A stretch of DNA of 64,000 bases from Megalonaias nervosa (taxonomy: Eukaryota; Mollusca; Bivalvia; Unionida; Unionidae): contig JAECUM010001890.1 of the NCBI GenBank assembly GCA_016617855.1, forward strand, positions 1-64,000, given 5' to 3'. Under the pieces are notes generated by a model that saw only the letters and a program-made list of their open reading frames with translations, made no database searches and was not told the DNA's origin. The stretch's first letter is position 1. Every line of letters starts with the position of its first letter. Of the stretch, positions 10,768-23,613 are shown one piece after another. The position numbers and the translations under genes were made by a program.

Positions 10768-11437
10768 ATGGATATAAATGACTTCTCAGCGACACGAAAA
10801 CAAGAGCCAGTCAAACATCACCCAGCTCTACCGAATTCTATTAGAATGATAATAATTGGGCCATCTGGGTCTGGTAAAACACAATTATTGCTTAATCTGA
10901 TAATGAGATGGCTCAAGTGGGATAAATTATATTTCATGGCACCATCTGTAGATGATCAACGGTGTTATGAAGTACTTAAAGATTTTAATGAAAATGCAAA
11001 GTTGCTCGATGAAGACGGTAATGATATTATCGATTTTATTACCAGTATTGATGAAGCGCCATCTGTAGATGACCTTGATGGATTTATTAATAATTTAGTA
11101 GTGTACGATGATATTATGCTGGACAAGCAATCAAATCCACCTCGGATATTTTCTCGAGGTAGACATAAAAACACAGACGTGATTTATGTTACTCAAAGAT
11201 ATACGCAAATACCTAAAGTAATCAGAGACAACTGCAATATTTTAGTTGTGTTTAATGGAGTTGATAATCATACGCTGCAAAATATTTATTATACTTGGTG
11301 TTCAGGGGGCATGGATATGATTAAGTTCAAAAACTTTTTTTTCAAAAGCACAAGCTACCCCGTTTGGTTTTATAACAATAAATGTACATGATCCTAGGTC
11401 GAGATATCGTAACGGATTTGATAAAATATTTGGTTAA
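10768..11437 (+). pseudogene. FtsK/HerA-type genome packaging ATPase, one late frameshift
   Basis: The start is chosen at ATG 10768, because the frame upstream of it overlaps the divergent PLA2 gene. Walker A is IIGPSGSGKTQ (about residues 28-38) and Walker B is LVVYDDIM (about residues 125-132). Then comes the IYVTQRYTQIPKVIRDN sensor region common to A32-like ATPases of Polintons and large DNA viruses. The open frame ends at 11391, but a normal C-terminus (HDPRSRYRNGF...) continues in the next frame to the stop at 11435-11437, so there is a single frameshift near 11370. It would pump the genome into the capsid. Confidence 0.85.
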
Positions 11438-11444
11438 TTATAGC

Positions 11445-11693
11445 CGCAGAGAGGGTGAGACCACGCGTACGTGACCTAACCGTAAAAGAGTCGTATAACG
11501 TTGGAAAAATACACGTCAAACAACGAGTAACAAAAACGAACTAACCCACAAGATTTCGTTAACGCGGTCTCCGTGACAACGAAATGTACTCGGTTAGCGG
11601 CTTCGGTTTGACGTTATTGACTTTATTCAGGAACCTTTATTTTTCATAAATAAGGTCTCAGGCAAAATGGTCTGTTCACCCTCTCTGCTCATA
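11445..11693. repeat. Short inverted repeat pair bounding about 250 bp
   Basis: The string gcagagagggtgagacca (from about 11445) reappears inverted as tggtctgttcaccctctctgc (ending about 11692). The interior contains several ggtctc/gagacc copies. It lies right after the ATPase stop, so it may be a relic of the element terminus or a small independent inverted-repeat element. I found no target duplication. Confidence 0.45.
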
Positions 11694-12378
11694 TTTATCA
11701 ACGCTTTCTTAAAGAAATGACATATATTATAGTATATAGGATCCATTTGGCTTTTCTTGTTGTTGTTTTACTTTTTATTTTACTAGATGAAAAATTATCA
11801 CACATCTGGAAATATGGTATACTGAGTGATATGGTATACAACATTCAGTTTATCATTTTGACAGTCGCCCTTTGGAACATAAACATTAACAATATAATAA
11901 AGGCCTTCATCTAGGAAGGGACTGACCATTCGAAGTCAATCTGCTATATATCAAATAGTGTGCATACTACAGAAGTTCAAGAACAAACGTACATAATAAG
12001 AAATGATATATGCCATGAAGAAAATAGATTCCAACGTTAGAAACGGCCTCTATGCACTTCTGCTGATCACGTGTAAATCACAATAACCTTAAACTCTGTC
12101 TTGACAGGTTTGTTAGACCTGTTTTGAGGGGGTATATTTTTTACTGCAAACTAACTTTCCTTCAGCTTATTATATACTTTAGACAGTATACACTATAACT
12201 TCTATACCTTAGAAGTTTCCCTTCAGGTAGTCTCATTATGTAGGCCACAGAAGACCAGGTTTATCTTAGATGAGCAAAATTGTCTCGTAAATATTATCAA
12301 GGTCTCCTCTAGTCCATTGAATACCTCATGCGATGTAGTATTTAGGGAATTACATCAAATTTTATTTCACCTTCTAAT
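11694..12378. other. Non-coding stretch, nothing recognised
   Basis: AT-rich sequence with only short unsupported frames. Confidence 0.5.
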
Positions 12379-13440
12379 ATGCAAATTCAAACTAACATGC
12401 AAACATCGCACTTCGAGTTTGCAAATACTGAAAAATCTTACGTTATAAAATTAACATCATTTTATAAGCATTCGACCGTCCGTGTGCGTGTTGCATCTGA
12501 TCAAGGGCGCCTTGTGGAGCATTTATACTATGAGATCACAATATTAATGGAAGTTACTGACGGCCTGACCGCTCCGGTGGCCAAGTGGTTAAAGCGTCTG
12601 ACTTGGATGCGGGACGTCGCGGTTTCGAACCCCGGCCGAGTGATACCAAATACTTCTACAAATGGTACTAACAGCTCTCATGCTAGATGTTCAGCTTTAA
12701 GAGGCTAGTGCTAGGACTGGTCGTCCTGCTGTCAGGATAATGTGACTGTTGGGACATCATGCTACATGTCTGCGGCATGATGCCCCAGTCCTAGACATCA
12801 CTATAAACTGCCACACTGCAGACATCGTAGCGATATAACTGAAAAATTGTTAAAGCTACGTTAAAATCCAAATCACACAATTACTGACGAGAAAAAAATA
12901 ATCGAAGCCGAGGAACAACTGCGAGATGAAATCATAGAAAACTGGGTTGCTTGTGAAATACAAACGAGTGTACGTTGTTGTAGATGCTATTTGTGGGTCT
13001 GCCGCGGCAGCAATTGATGGCCCTTAAGTGGTAGTCATCACAGCCACGACACCTGTTATTGGTGCACCAATCGAAAGTATTGTCGAGACTATATCGACAG
13101 CAGCATCTCTCTGGTTTTGTAGCAAAATAATGTCAGCATAACTACATTCACGAATATGTGTTTACTCCGAACTTTCTGCACAAATTAGTCTCAATACAGT
13201 TAGTAAACTTTTCTTGATGGCTATCGAGGATAAAATAATTAATATGACTGTGTTCGAGATCGTGTTGGCGGAAATGAAACAAGAGCACAGAGGCGGAACC
13301 GAAGCGTTAGCCATCAGAAACAGGTGAGGTTATAATGACTGAAAATCGAGTAATTATTTCCGAACTAATTACGTGCCCAAAGGGTGTAGTTGTTGTGTTA
13401 AGGAAGGATAATAATTGTAGTTTGAAAATTAATAACAGCT
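12379..13440 (+). pseudogene. Fossil genes of a second element-A-type copy, split by a SINE
   Basis: The frame at 12379-12562 continues after the SINE (from 12881) in the same sense once the insertion and one target copy are ignored. It is followed at about 12975-13330 by a decayed homologue of the 157-residue membrane protein at 1440-1913: VVVD start, a hydrophobic Val/Ile/Thr/Ala-rich stretch, then a helical acidic tail. Two in-frame stops are visible. A short frame from 13336 (MTENR...) sits where the penton gene starts in element A and has a similar TCP.G pattern. The order fibre end, membrane protein, penton start is therefore preserved. This is a separate, older fragment and not part of the intact gene run. 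Confidence 0.5.
12563..12880 (+). repeat. tRNA-derived SINE with target duplication
   Basis: The head has box A (gtggccaagtggttaaagcg) and box B (ggtttcgaacccc), followed by a non-tRNA body and a gttaaaatcc...cacaca tail. The 9-bp direct repeat ttactgacg flanks it at 12554-12562 and 12881-12889. The body matches the minus-strand copy at 21879-22202, including the stem-like stretch gggacatcatgc...gcatgatgcccc. Confidence 0.85.
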
Positions 13441-14219
13441 AGCCGATTTTGCTATGCAAATTCTTTCACGCTAGTGTTAAAGCTACCTTCTATAATCTGT
13501 CATTAAACGCACTCATAAATGACCATTGTCGTAAAAGTAATCACAACATAGGTCATAATACGAGCTGATCTATCTCAGCTACTAAAATCTTAACCATAAA
13601 ACGTATATTACGACACTACATTAATAGGTGACAATTTTTGAGGTTTTTTAGAATAATATCCTGCACACTTAAAGAACATTTTCGGACAACAATTCTACTA
13701 CTACCATTAAAGAGCTCAGCAAGTAATAAATCTAAGAACACATACGTATCAATAAAACCATTTGTTATTTCCATGGAACAGACAATATATGCTATGCTGA
13801 AAAAAGCGTTTGTTCTCTTCAAAGTGAACGAGCTTCTAAAGTTTATCTTTGACCATATGGAAAGAAATGTGAACTACATTTATGTAGATTAAGTTAGATT
13901 CCGATTAAGTTGCATGGAACAACACGAATCAAACATAATATGGACATAATGTAATTTATAAAACACTTAAATTATTATTCTTATTACGAGATTGAATAAT
14001 TTAATATGAGTGTATGCCGTTTTTTTATTTTTGAAGAAAATACATGTAAAGAAACGATATTAACTAGGTATTACAGGCAGTTGCTCTGGAAACTTATTTT
14101 GATTTGCCAAGGAACATACACTGCAACCCGTTGTTGTCTCCCCTGGCATGTAGCATATTAAATTTAAATTATCCAAAGAAAATACTAAGCAAATAAAATC
14201 ACCAATGAGCAATAACAAG

Positions 14220-14271
<52 letters not shown>

Positions 14272-15190
14272 CAGACTTGTTGGCTTCTTGTTTGTAATTC
14301 CTTGATGCGCTAACAAGTTGTTTGTTTTTTTTCTCACTAATCCAGGAAAAAAGTGTTGGTTGTTTCAGAAATAAAGTTTTTAATGGATCAGTCGAGATTC
14401 TGGGCTGGTGCTACAGATCGTTTCCATCTAGAACAGACAAATTTTCCAAACCTTTAATTCATAATCATACAGTTTACCGGTCAGAATCGTGAAGCATAAA
14501 CTCGTAAATGCTTGTATCACCTCCATGGCTAGTTTGATAAATCAACCCACCCCCAATCTGTGTTGATACTGATGGACGCTATATGGGTTTGATCTAATCT
14601 CTTGATAAAAATGTGCAGTTTTGTTGCATGCAAATCTTTCCGGAACAAAGCTGCATACACTTTAGATACATACAAGTAAATGGTAACAGCCATATCCAGC
14701 GCTAAATTCAAAATGGCCACAGGAACGATTGTTGTGCTATTCCACGTGGATTTACAAGTCACGAAACATAGGTTTTACTCCGGAAACATAATGTACATGT
14801 CATCAAAAAAAACCTTCAGCCGCAGGTAGCTCCACAGCCGCGGGAAATACCGGTAAGTGTAGAAAATGTACACCGATGTGTGCAGCCAAAATCTTATGCA
14901 AATTTTTGTAGCATTTAATGAATGGATGATATCAGCCCTTAAACCGAAATCAAGATCGTCATGGGTGAGGGGCTGATTTATCGGCCTACTCCATGGCCTA
15001 CCTGCAGTACTCATTACCTAGGATTTACGATATTCATACATGGCGTTTGTCTCGTGAAGATGTTGCAATGTATAGAACGCTTTCCGTTTAGTACGGATGT
15101 AAATCAATACAAGCATTGTTGACCTTGCCACCGTTCATAGTAAAGGCAGCACGTAAACGCACATTTTGTCTCAGAAGATTGTTGTTCCTT
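13441..15190. other. Intergenic DNA without supportable gene
   Basis: AT-rich sequence. A (TA)n tract occupies 14221-14267. Several frames of 70-90 codons show no domain, no codon bias and no splice context. Confidence 0.5.
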
Positions 15191-15240
15191 GTGGAAGTAT
15201 TACCGGAGACAAAAGGATAATTTATTCATGGCTTCAGCTG
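15191..15240 (+). other. Candidate first coding exon (copy 1), speculative
   Basis: ATG at 15228 followed by GCT TCA GCT G and a donor-like gtaaat at 15241. A diverged copy of this segment and of the following roughly 90 bp lies at 17540-17660. Both would splice in frame onto the FBXW5 exon that begins at 23237. The exon start is not determined. Confidence 0.25.
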
Positions 15241-17540
15241 GTAAATATGTTTGTACATTAGTTTAAAGTAATTCATTGTGTTTGGATTATAGTTTGTAAA
15301 CGGTAAACAACCTGCTGTACACTTAGGTATACAAATCGAAAGTGACGCCATATATTGTGCTCAAAATGTAAACTGCGTGTATTTTGAAAACCTTTGGAAT
15401 GCGATTAAGACAAATACATTATTATTAATTAATACTTTAGCATATTTCCATATAAGTTACTGATAGTGATTTATGGGTGGAATACTGTGATCATGGTTAC
15501 AAATTCGCTGCCAGTTTTCGGTACTAAGATTAAAATGTATTAGGCCTATAGGAAAGAATACGTAGTATTCGTGCCTTTCCAATGACAGTAGTTTTGTGTA
15601 GTATGTATTATGTTATATTCTTTGTTTTTCATAGCTTGCCTACAAGTAAACTATTGCTCCAAATACCGCAGCACTCTATACGTTTTCTAGACTTTACGAA
15701 GTTGATTGGTCAGATCACTGTATTTTGTTGGGCACTGCTTTTTTCATTGCCCGGTGTTAGGGTACCTGAGTACTATTATTTCGATAATGAAGGTTAGGGT
15801 CCTGTCTTTGGAAGTCAGCGTTAATGATTACCTCCAACGCTGTATCATGCGAATTTGAATTTCAGTGACCATTTTGCCTGATATCCGTACCATTATTTGT
15901 AGCTCTTCTAGGCTTAAAGTTAGTTGAGTTGATGCAATTGCTTTGTATGTGTTGTTAGACATCAGTCGATTGTAAGGTATGTGTTGTCAGACGTCAGTCG
16001 ATTGTATGGTATGTGTTGTCAGACGTCAGTCGATTGTATGGTATGTTTTGTCACCGTCACTTCGTCCAGTAAGCACATGCTTGCAAACAAGATCATTGGA
16101 GAAAACACCTGGTATATTTTGATCCGACTTGTTGTATAGATATATCCTGATATTAACTCGGACTAGATCCATATTCACACTCACCATGACCTTGGGTTTC
16201 TGATAAGAACAGATTAGGTCTCTGTACTTCATATAAATCATGAACGGAGTAACTTGAGCAAATATAATGAAATTTGATAAAACGTGGTATATGGGTATCT
16301 TCAAGTCACATCTGGAATGTTTTTGATAATTGACATTGTGCGGCTTTGTATTAAAGGTCGCATATCATGGCATATTTTCTTGAACTACACTGTGATGAAT
16401 TTTATTCTGGTATGTGGATATATCTAAACAATACCTCAGGTGCAGATGGAATGCCCAGTCCTTTGAACCCTTTGGCTCAAGAAAGCAACAAACGTGAAAC
16501 GTTATATTGGATCCTGAAGATAACTTATAAACGCAAAGACTCAACAAAAATAAAAAATAAAAAAAAAAATATTGGAACATAGTCAAATATGATGTCTATG
16601 TAAATGTTAGTGACATCTCAAATGAGTCTATTAATAGGTAAACAGGGACTTCACATTAAACCGACCCATTGTGTTCGACGTCGTTGTTCTATTTTATTGT
16701 TTGCGTTTTTCCCCGATTGGATTGGACGTGTCTTTGTACTAGGTACTTTTAGACATCTGAAGTTTTACAATATCTGATTGTGTTCATCTAGAAAGTAGTT
16801 ATATTAATTTCTTTTAACGATGTTGTAATTCTCTCCTTATGTAAGTCACATCTACATATTCTTTGTATGCATTCTTTGTGGTCTTTATTTGCTTCCTGCT
16901 TAGCCGTTCAGCCTATTACAAATTCCTGTATGTGTATACAAGTCTGCACAGATATGATGACACGTTTGGAATCTATTTAAAGATAATTATTTATTTGAAT
17001 AAAGCAAGGCATTGTACGGAAAAAGGTAGTCAGCTTTCTGCATGTATAACCAACGAAAATTTGATGATCCAAATATGGACGCTTGCCCACATGGAATAGA
17101 TAGAGGACGCAACATTTTGTTTACTCATTTTTGTGTATTAGGAGTGACTTCTTGTTTGCATACTGTCTTGAGTACAAGTCTCCGAATGTCAAACACATTG
17201 ACCGGCTCATGACTGAAAACAGTGGCGCACCTTATCTTTGTAGAATATACATATGTTACAGGTGTTTCAGCGGTAGTATTAAAAGCATTTTAGTATTCAT
17301 TGTTCTGCAAAAAACTTTTTTGTCAGTTAGGTTTTACAATATTTTGAGCCATCGCATGGTCTCATGGTTGATCAGTTTCGGATAATAACTACGGCGCAAC
17401 TGGATGATCGTACTTTATAAAAAGTATCGTGAGCTACCTGGTTCATTTGGGTAATAAATCAATAAGAACATATTTATCTTTTAGTCAGTTCACAATCATG
17501 GTTATAGATAAATTATCAATGAAATTTGTTATGTAAAACA
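15241..17540. other. Non-coding DNA
   Basis: This contains a near-perfect tandem of about 33 bp at 15955-16045, in which the string gtatgtgttgtcagacgtcagtcgattg recurs with small changes. No gene is supported. Confidence 0.45.
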
Positions 17541-17587
17541 GTTGTGCCTCAAGAGACGACAGGGAATACTGTTAATGGCTTCTGTTG
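17541..17587 (+). other. Candidate first coding exon (copy 2), speculative
   Basis: ATG at 17575, GCT TCT GTT G, then a strong donor gtaagt at 17588. Joined to the acceptor at 23236, the codon phase fits and reads through into the FBXW5 start Met. It may instead be part of a dispersed repeat shared with 15191-15310. Confidence 0.3.
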
Positions 17588-18234
17588 GTAAGTATATTTG
17601 CACAGTTTGTCAAAGTGGGTCATTGTATTTGGATCGTAAAATATGTGTACAAACAGTACAAACTAGGACGCTGTAGAACACGTAGGTCTGTACTTAAATA
17701 CACATTTTCAACCTCAGTATTTTGTCGATCTGAACAGAAGCTGATAAAAATGTCTCGTGTGTGTACATGTGTATTCTGGGTATTTTCTAGAACCCACTTC
17801 TAATAACTGCAACAAACAAACAGCACATTACCGTTGATCGCAACATGTCTGCCTGGTGTCTGCAAATTTGTTATGTACATACATATTGCACATTGTTATT
17901 AACTGCTGATCAAGAAAGTTTGAATGTATGTTATTTGATACCATCTTCTTGGTTTCTACAAATGTACCGTCTATTTAAAGAAGCCAGGGAATATTATGAT
18001 ATAGTAGGTACGTATAGCTAATATCCTTGAACTCCCCCTACAGTGTTAAATCTAGAAAAAGGAAACTTGGGTTTCATCCCTGAGGGGACTGTTTCACTTA
18101 TACTAAGCTATAAGTGGAAAGTTTGATCAGTTACCCGAGTGCGAGCACAGCACATATTTTGACTGTGACCCTGGGCCATGCCCTGGAGTCTTTTGCAGGG
18201 TCATAACATGACATTGAAATGATTGAAATTGATA

Positions 18235-18286
<52 letters not shown>

Positions 18287-18479
18287 CAGACAATTTAACT
18301 AAAGTGAAATTGTGTAAAATGTTTAATTGAGTTAGAAAACGGGGATCATTTTTATATTACGTTCATCAGTATTTACTTAATTTGGTACTGATTAATAATG
18401 GGTAAGATATTAATAATTACCGTTCTCAAAAGGAATCAAACATGTTATGATGTATCAAGCCTTCCTGTACATTCCTTTT

Positions 18480-18514
<35 letters not shown>

Positions 18515-20220
18515 CCATAAGGGATAACAATATGTGGAAGTCCATGGAGTGAGGGAAAACAAAGAATTTGAGCTGGGTGAAATCCTTGAACCTGTTCATA
18601 CACCAAGTAGTCTAAAGGAAGCCAAGTCCTTGTAAATAGCTAATGTATTGATACTTTTGTTTCTTTTCTGTTTCTTAACCCGTAAGCAGTTTTTAAAATG
18701 GATCATCCGTAAATATTAAAATTTACGATAGCCTCTTTTGATTTTTATTCTTGATCTCGTCGAAGCAAGGTTCCAGCGATGACTAACCACTCATAATGAA
18801 CGAATTTTTGAAACGATTAATTTTGAACTGTTATACGTGACGTCTGCTTCCTTTCTCGAATAAGATTGCAATATATTATTGATTCTTATGGGATTTTAAT
18901 TACGACAGTCTCACGGGAGGCATGTTTCGTATATAAGTTTAGTAAGAAATGGGTTATTTACCAACAACTGAAAAGTGGAGAATTTTTTAATTCTTTCTTC
19001 AGTTCAAAACCTTCCTAGTACATTACTGCGGGTGAATCAATGCAATATCCCAAACAGAGCATTGCGGGCAATAACTGATATTTCATGCATAAGAAATTTC
19101 TACATTCGTACATTTTGCATTGACTAGTTTTGGGTGTTTTGGAGACTTGTGAACTTACTTGTCTGAATAATAATGATATCTAAACTGATAAAATAACTTA
19201 GATCCGCGCTTTTGTTTCTCTAGCACTAATAACACACGAATTCTCCGTCCCTTTGGATCGATAAGAATAATCGGCTCTGTATATCGCACTTTAGTTCGAA
19301 ACATAAATTGGAAAAACAATCACAACCATTTATATCGTGCCAAACCAAAATGATATATAAATATAGGTGCACATACATCGTTGGTCTTGTGTTTAGTACC
19401 CATCCCCCAACCCTCTACGTTCGGAGCGGGGGTATCAGCCCACATGTCAAATTTGCACCCATTGCATCCAGATCTCGATCTCTCTCACAAATTGTCTCTT
19501 GCCGCGATGAAAAACATGAACAAAGGATCGTAACGGATTTCTGTCGTGGGTTGCAAAGGTGCTTGTGTACCTAGGATGGTAAATCTGAATGACAAGCCGA
19601 CCAACAGAGAAAGAGTGAGAGAAAGAGGGGGAGAGCCTTGGAGGATAAAAACAATATTATGGTCAGTAGCAATGGCTGAAAACCATGAAAATGACTTAGA
19701 TGAACTGTTACGAAAAGCATTAAATGTTTGTATTACTTCTTGTTGGTTGATCATTTTGCTTAACCTATTCCACAGTTGTATCTCAGGTGATCATATGGTC
19801 GTGCTTTCACTGTTTGAGGCGAAGGTCATGCAATGGTTGTGGTGCTCTACTTTCTTCGTTTAAACCCGTTTAAATCCTGTCTACTTTGAATTTAATCAGT
19901 ATGTATGAAAAGTTTCAAAATGTAACAAAATCAACAATTCCCCAAAAGACTGTGACTAGCTGCAGTAGGTGCAGAACTACATTATGTAAAGGAGATAATG
20001 GCAAGCTCACTCCTCCGTCAGTAAGCAATTTACCATAGTCAACACCAGGTTCTTTGAAAACGTAAGCATTATGTTTTTGTGTGGTATATTTAAAATATGT
20101 GTATAGTAAGCAGAGTTTCCTTCAAAAACATATCGTCTCGTATTCTCATGTCAATTTATTTTTTTCTACTTCCATCTATGTGAACGCGTTACCGTGAGGA
20201 AATTCTTGATTGTTTACCCT
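17588..20220. other. Non-coding DNA with microsatellites
   Basis: (TA)n at 18237-18282 and (CT)n at 18482-18512. No gene is supported. Confidence 0.5.
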
Positions 20221-20400
20221 GAGGCCGCGATGGCTCAGTGGTTAGCATGCAGAAAACGCATACAGAATGGTTCGGATCCGATTTATTCCCACCCCAGGCC
20301 GAGTCAGACACATTTTTATGTCTCCGGGCAACGCACAGCACTCTAATTGCTACGACATAATATAACATTGCATGTGTAAATGAAATGATTCATAGTTATC
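20221..20400 (+). repeat. tRNA-derived SINE-like repeat (second type)
   Basis: It begins gaggccgcgatggctcagtg, a box A-like segment, with ggttcggatccg as a box B-like segment about 35 bp later, then a short body. It is not a functional tRNA, since the anticodon arm cannot be folded cleanly. It differs from the SINE at 12563 and 21879. Confidence 0.5.
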
Positions 20401-21864
20401 TAAGTTTAGAGTTTTTGTATTTAATTGTGAGAGTCACATAGTGTATACTTTACTGATGACTTCATGTTGTTTTCTATTTGAGCAGAAAATTAATGTTACA
20501 GTTCAGATGATTTACAGAGTTTAGAGTTCTAGCTCTTTTGTAGCTTCTCCTAGTATTTAAACATTTGTTACGTCAGCGGTCAAGATGTATATTCTTACAG
20601 TCATTTGATGTACCCATATCATTATCTGTGTTGGACCCACCTTGTTTCCCGAGAGCTCAGATATCATTGTGGGTATTGTTTTCATCTCATGATCGTCTTG
20701 ACATGTACTTTCTCCTTACCGCTACCTTCTTCCTCAGTGCCTGGGATCTCCGCATGACACAGTGATATATGTACAATCAGTTTATAATGCTCCAAATAAT
20801 GGTTGGAGTAAACAAATTAAGACAGTACTCAGTGCTGCAAGCTGCTGTCATCATGTAAGTGTACACATATATCAGGAAGAAACATGTTGCACTTTCTGTA
20901 TGTTACAGAGATACAGGATTAATTATTTGACATTAATATTATGACACAATCTTTGTTTACACGAATCTGTCGGAATTCATGAAAATCTACACGAAGACTA
21001 AAACTGTTACCTTCGTTCCCTGTCGTGGAACTTCGTGAACTCACGACGATCAACATTTATACCAGCATTCTTTTCATTCTTTGGCTGAGGAAGTCTACAA
21101 GACATATAGTATCTGTGTTGTGTTTTATTCTTGTCGTAATCAGCCATCCATCATATATTGTCTCCTTTAAAAGGTCTGCCTCATTCGATGCTTTTTTGTT
21201 AGCACTACAATTTAAAAAAGACAAATCACTATACATGAAGGATCTACCCAAGTTTTGATAAATTATTTAAAGAGAAATATTTCAGTAATATAAGAGCTTA
21301 ACATAAACGTATAATACTGTCAGAACCTGTAAACAAGTTCCGAAGCTCTATGCATTTATGAAGAATAAAGACCGAGTGTTCACCTCAGCTAAACGAAAGA
21401 TCACCTCAAAATGGCCGATGTAAAAAGTTGACTCATGTTAATATTTGTGCTCTGAGTCAAGAGAAAAGAAAACCACACTAGAGGTAATCAAACCAAAGCA
21501 TTAAAACAACTAATCCTGTTGTATATGGAATATTGTTTCTCTGAAAGAAACTTTTTTTGTTTTTTGCATGATCTAATTATCATCATCACTGTAAACCTGT
21601 TTCATATTTTTAATACATTTTCATTGCTTTATTGAATGCATATTGAAATGAACCAATTATCCAAAAGTTACAATAGTTGTAAAATTCTGAATTTTATATA
21701 TGAATAATGCATGTTAAGAATTCACTGGTCACCATCTTGCCTAATTCTTGACATGTAACACGTAGGAAAAAGGCAAAAAAGGTTTTTCTTTTCTTTTGTC
21801 ACGAGGACGACATTTAAGTTTATTTGGTAAATTATTTATGTGTTTTGTAAATTTAAATCGATTT
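20401..21864. other. Non-coding DNA, nothing recognised
   Basis: AT-rich sequence with short unsupported frames only. Confidence 0.5.
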
Positions 21865-22216
21865 CCTAGTTAAAAGGATGTGTGTGTGTGTGTGATTTGG
21901 ATTTTAACGCAGCTTTAACAATTTTTCAGTCATATAGCTACGATGTCTGCATTGTAGCAGTTTATAGTGATGTCTAGCACTGGGACATCATGCCGCAGAC
22001 ATGTAGCACGATGTCCCACCCAGTCACATTATTCGGACACCAGGCCGACCAGTCCTAACACAAACCTTTTAATGCTGAGAGCCATGCGAGGCAGCTGTTA
22101 GTACCATTTTTGTAAGTCTTTGGTATGACTCGGCCGGGGATTGAACCCACGACCTCCCGCATCCGATGCGGACGCTCTAACCACTAGGCCACCGGAGCGG
22201 TCCCTAGTTAAAAGGA
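21865..22216 (-). repeat. tRNA-derived SINE with 14-bp target duplication
   Basis: On the minus strand the body runs from 22202 to 21879. Box A (gtggcctagtggttagagcg) and box B (gggttcaatcccc) are followed by the same body as the copy at 12563-12880 and a (CA)n tail. The direct repeat cctagttaaaagga flanks it exactly at 21865-21878 and 22203-22216, so the insertion is recent enough to keep a perfect duplication. Confidence 0.9.
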
Positions 22217-23034
22217 AAGTATTCCTTAGTATAATTGAAATATCAGGCGTACAGGCTTAAAAGTGTCAAGCTAACACACAAAAAAATAGAAAATGAAAAA
22301 TGGCCACATATCAATGGCGTGGCAGTGAACATCATCACAGATTTTCAGATATAAATAATGTCACTTTAACACCGATGGGATATGTAATTACCAATTCTGG
22401 GTTCACTTTTAACGGTGAGTGTAAATGACCTATAGAAAAAAATGTCACTAAAGAACTACTTTTTTTGCTACTGCAGTAGGTATCTGAATAATCAGTCTGA
22501 GAACCATGTGAGAAACGTCACGAAGTTTTTGTGTTGATTTGCAGTTAATTACAAACGGACGCTAACACTGACTTTATATTTTGTACTATTGTGTTGCAAG
22601 CTTATTTACCGATTTCCTCGCGTTTACCTCATCCCAACATACCTTCTCAAATGGCGATTTATTCTAGCCTTGAATTACAGGAATTCAAATCTTCTTAATA
22701 CAGGCACTGCAACAAATATATCTTTAGATAGTTGCGAAATTACCCATAGCGTTTTTAAGGTATGGAAGCAAATTTGTTTCACCATTTGTTTATGTAAAGA
22801 CGTTATTACGTTCGTGAGTGCGGAGTGTGTTGTCAGTAGGCGAGGTTTGCTTTGGTTGAAGAGAAGGTGATAATTATGTGGTCTTGCCTTCCAGTCTTGA
22901 AAGTTGTCTCACTCACCTCCACCTTTTAAGAGAAAGACTTCATTATTGTTTGTGATATAACTATAACTTAGAGTAGTCTGACAACGCGCACAACAGTGTC
23001 AGAACTTAGATCCATATCCTGTGGCTGAACTGGG

Positions 23035-23121
<87 letters not shown>

Positions 23122-23236
23122 GTAGTAGATGTCGTAGTAGCAGCAGTAGTAGCAGAGATAATAAAAAGAAGTATTGGGATAGTGATGCTTTTATTGCAGG
23201 CTTCTCTTACAATTGCAGCTGTTAATATTTTTTCAG
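22217..23236. other. Upstream/intronic DNA before the first FBXW5 exon
   Basis: This ends in a (CA)n(TA)n compound microsatellite (about 23034-23118), a gtagtagcagcag stretch, and a pyrimidine-rich acceptor (gttaatattttttcag) at 23236. No promoter could be assigned. Confidence 0.5.
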
Positions 23237-23241
23237 CGACA

Positions 23242-23613
23242 ATGGATCTAGAAATTGAGAATCAAGATCTGTCCATCTGGCACTGTCTCACAGATGACAT
23301 TGTCATCAAAATATTTTCTTATCTCTCCGCCTCATCCCTCCTAAAGGTGGCGCAAGTATGCAAGACCTTTCACAGATTGGCCTTGGATGAAATTTTGTGG
23401 AAGGACTTGTTTTACCGCCACTGGAAAGTAGACCGGTCCATACCAATGTCTCCTGGAAAAGTATCGTGGGTGCAGGAATACAAACGACTGTACTACCACA
23501 CACCGTCTGTGGAGAGTGAAGTTGTGCGAAGTCACACCGACGAAGTCCTGCATGTCAGTTTCGCGCACAACGGCAAAATGTTTGCAACATGTTCTAAAGA
23601 TGGATTTATAAAG
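23242..23613 (+). CDS. FBXW5: FBXW5-like gene, coding exon 1: F-box and start of WD40 propeller
   Basis: The exon begins after the acceptor cag at 23234-23236, with ATG at 23242, and ends at aag|gtaccc (23613, phase 0). Residues about 12-57 form an F-box (LTDDIVIKIFSYLS...LWKDLFYRHW), which binds SKP1 in an SCF ubiquitin ligase. The linker WVQEYKRLYY and the first WD repeat (SHTDEVLHVSFAHNGKMFATCSKDGFIK) follow and match FBXW5 proteins of other animals as I know them. FBXW5 recruits substrates for ubiquitination in the cytoplasm and at centrosomes. An upstream exon is likely because a splice acceptor precedes the ATG by 5 bases. Confidence 0.9.

Larger units (their letters stand above)
1..11437. 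mobile_element. Element A: decayed Maverick/Polinton-like (adintovirus-like) provirus, left end outside window
   Basis: The block holds the hallmark set of this virus-like transposon class: adenain-type protease, penton-like capsid protein, family B polymerase, retroviral-type integrase and FtsK/HerA packaging ATPase, plus a fibre, a PLA2 protein and a helicase domain fused to the polymerase. No major capsid gene is visible, so it probably lies before position 1. No inverted-repeat terminus could be assigned, and the right limit is placed at the end of the ATPase. Frameshifts and stops occur in most genes, so this is an old inactive copy. Its proteins differ clearly from those of element B, so the two are separate lineages. 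Confidence 0.85.

Noticed and set aside
12575..12650. tRNA gene
   Set aside because: Box A and box B are present but the anticodon arm and 3' end are degraded, and the body matches a second SINE copy.
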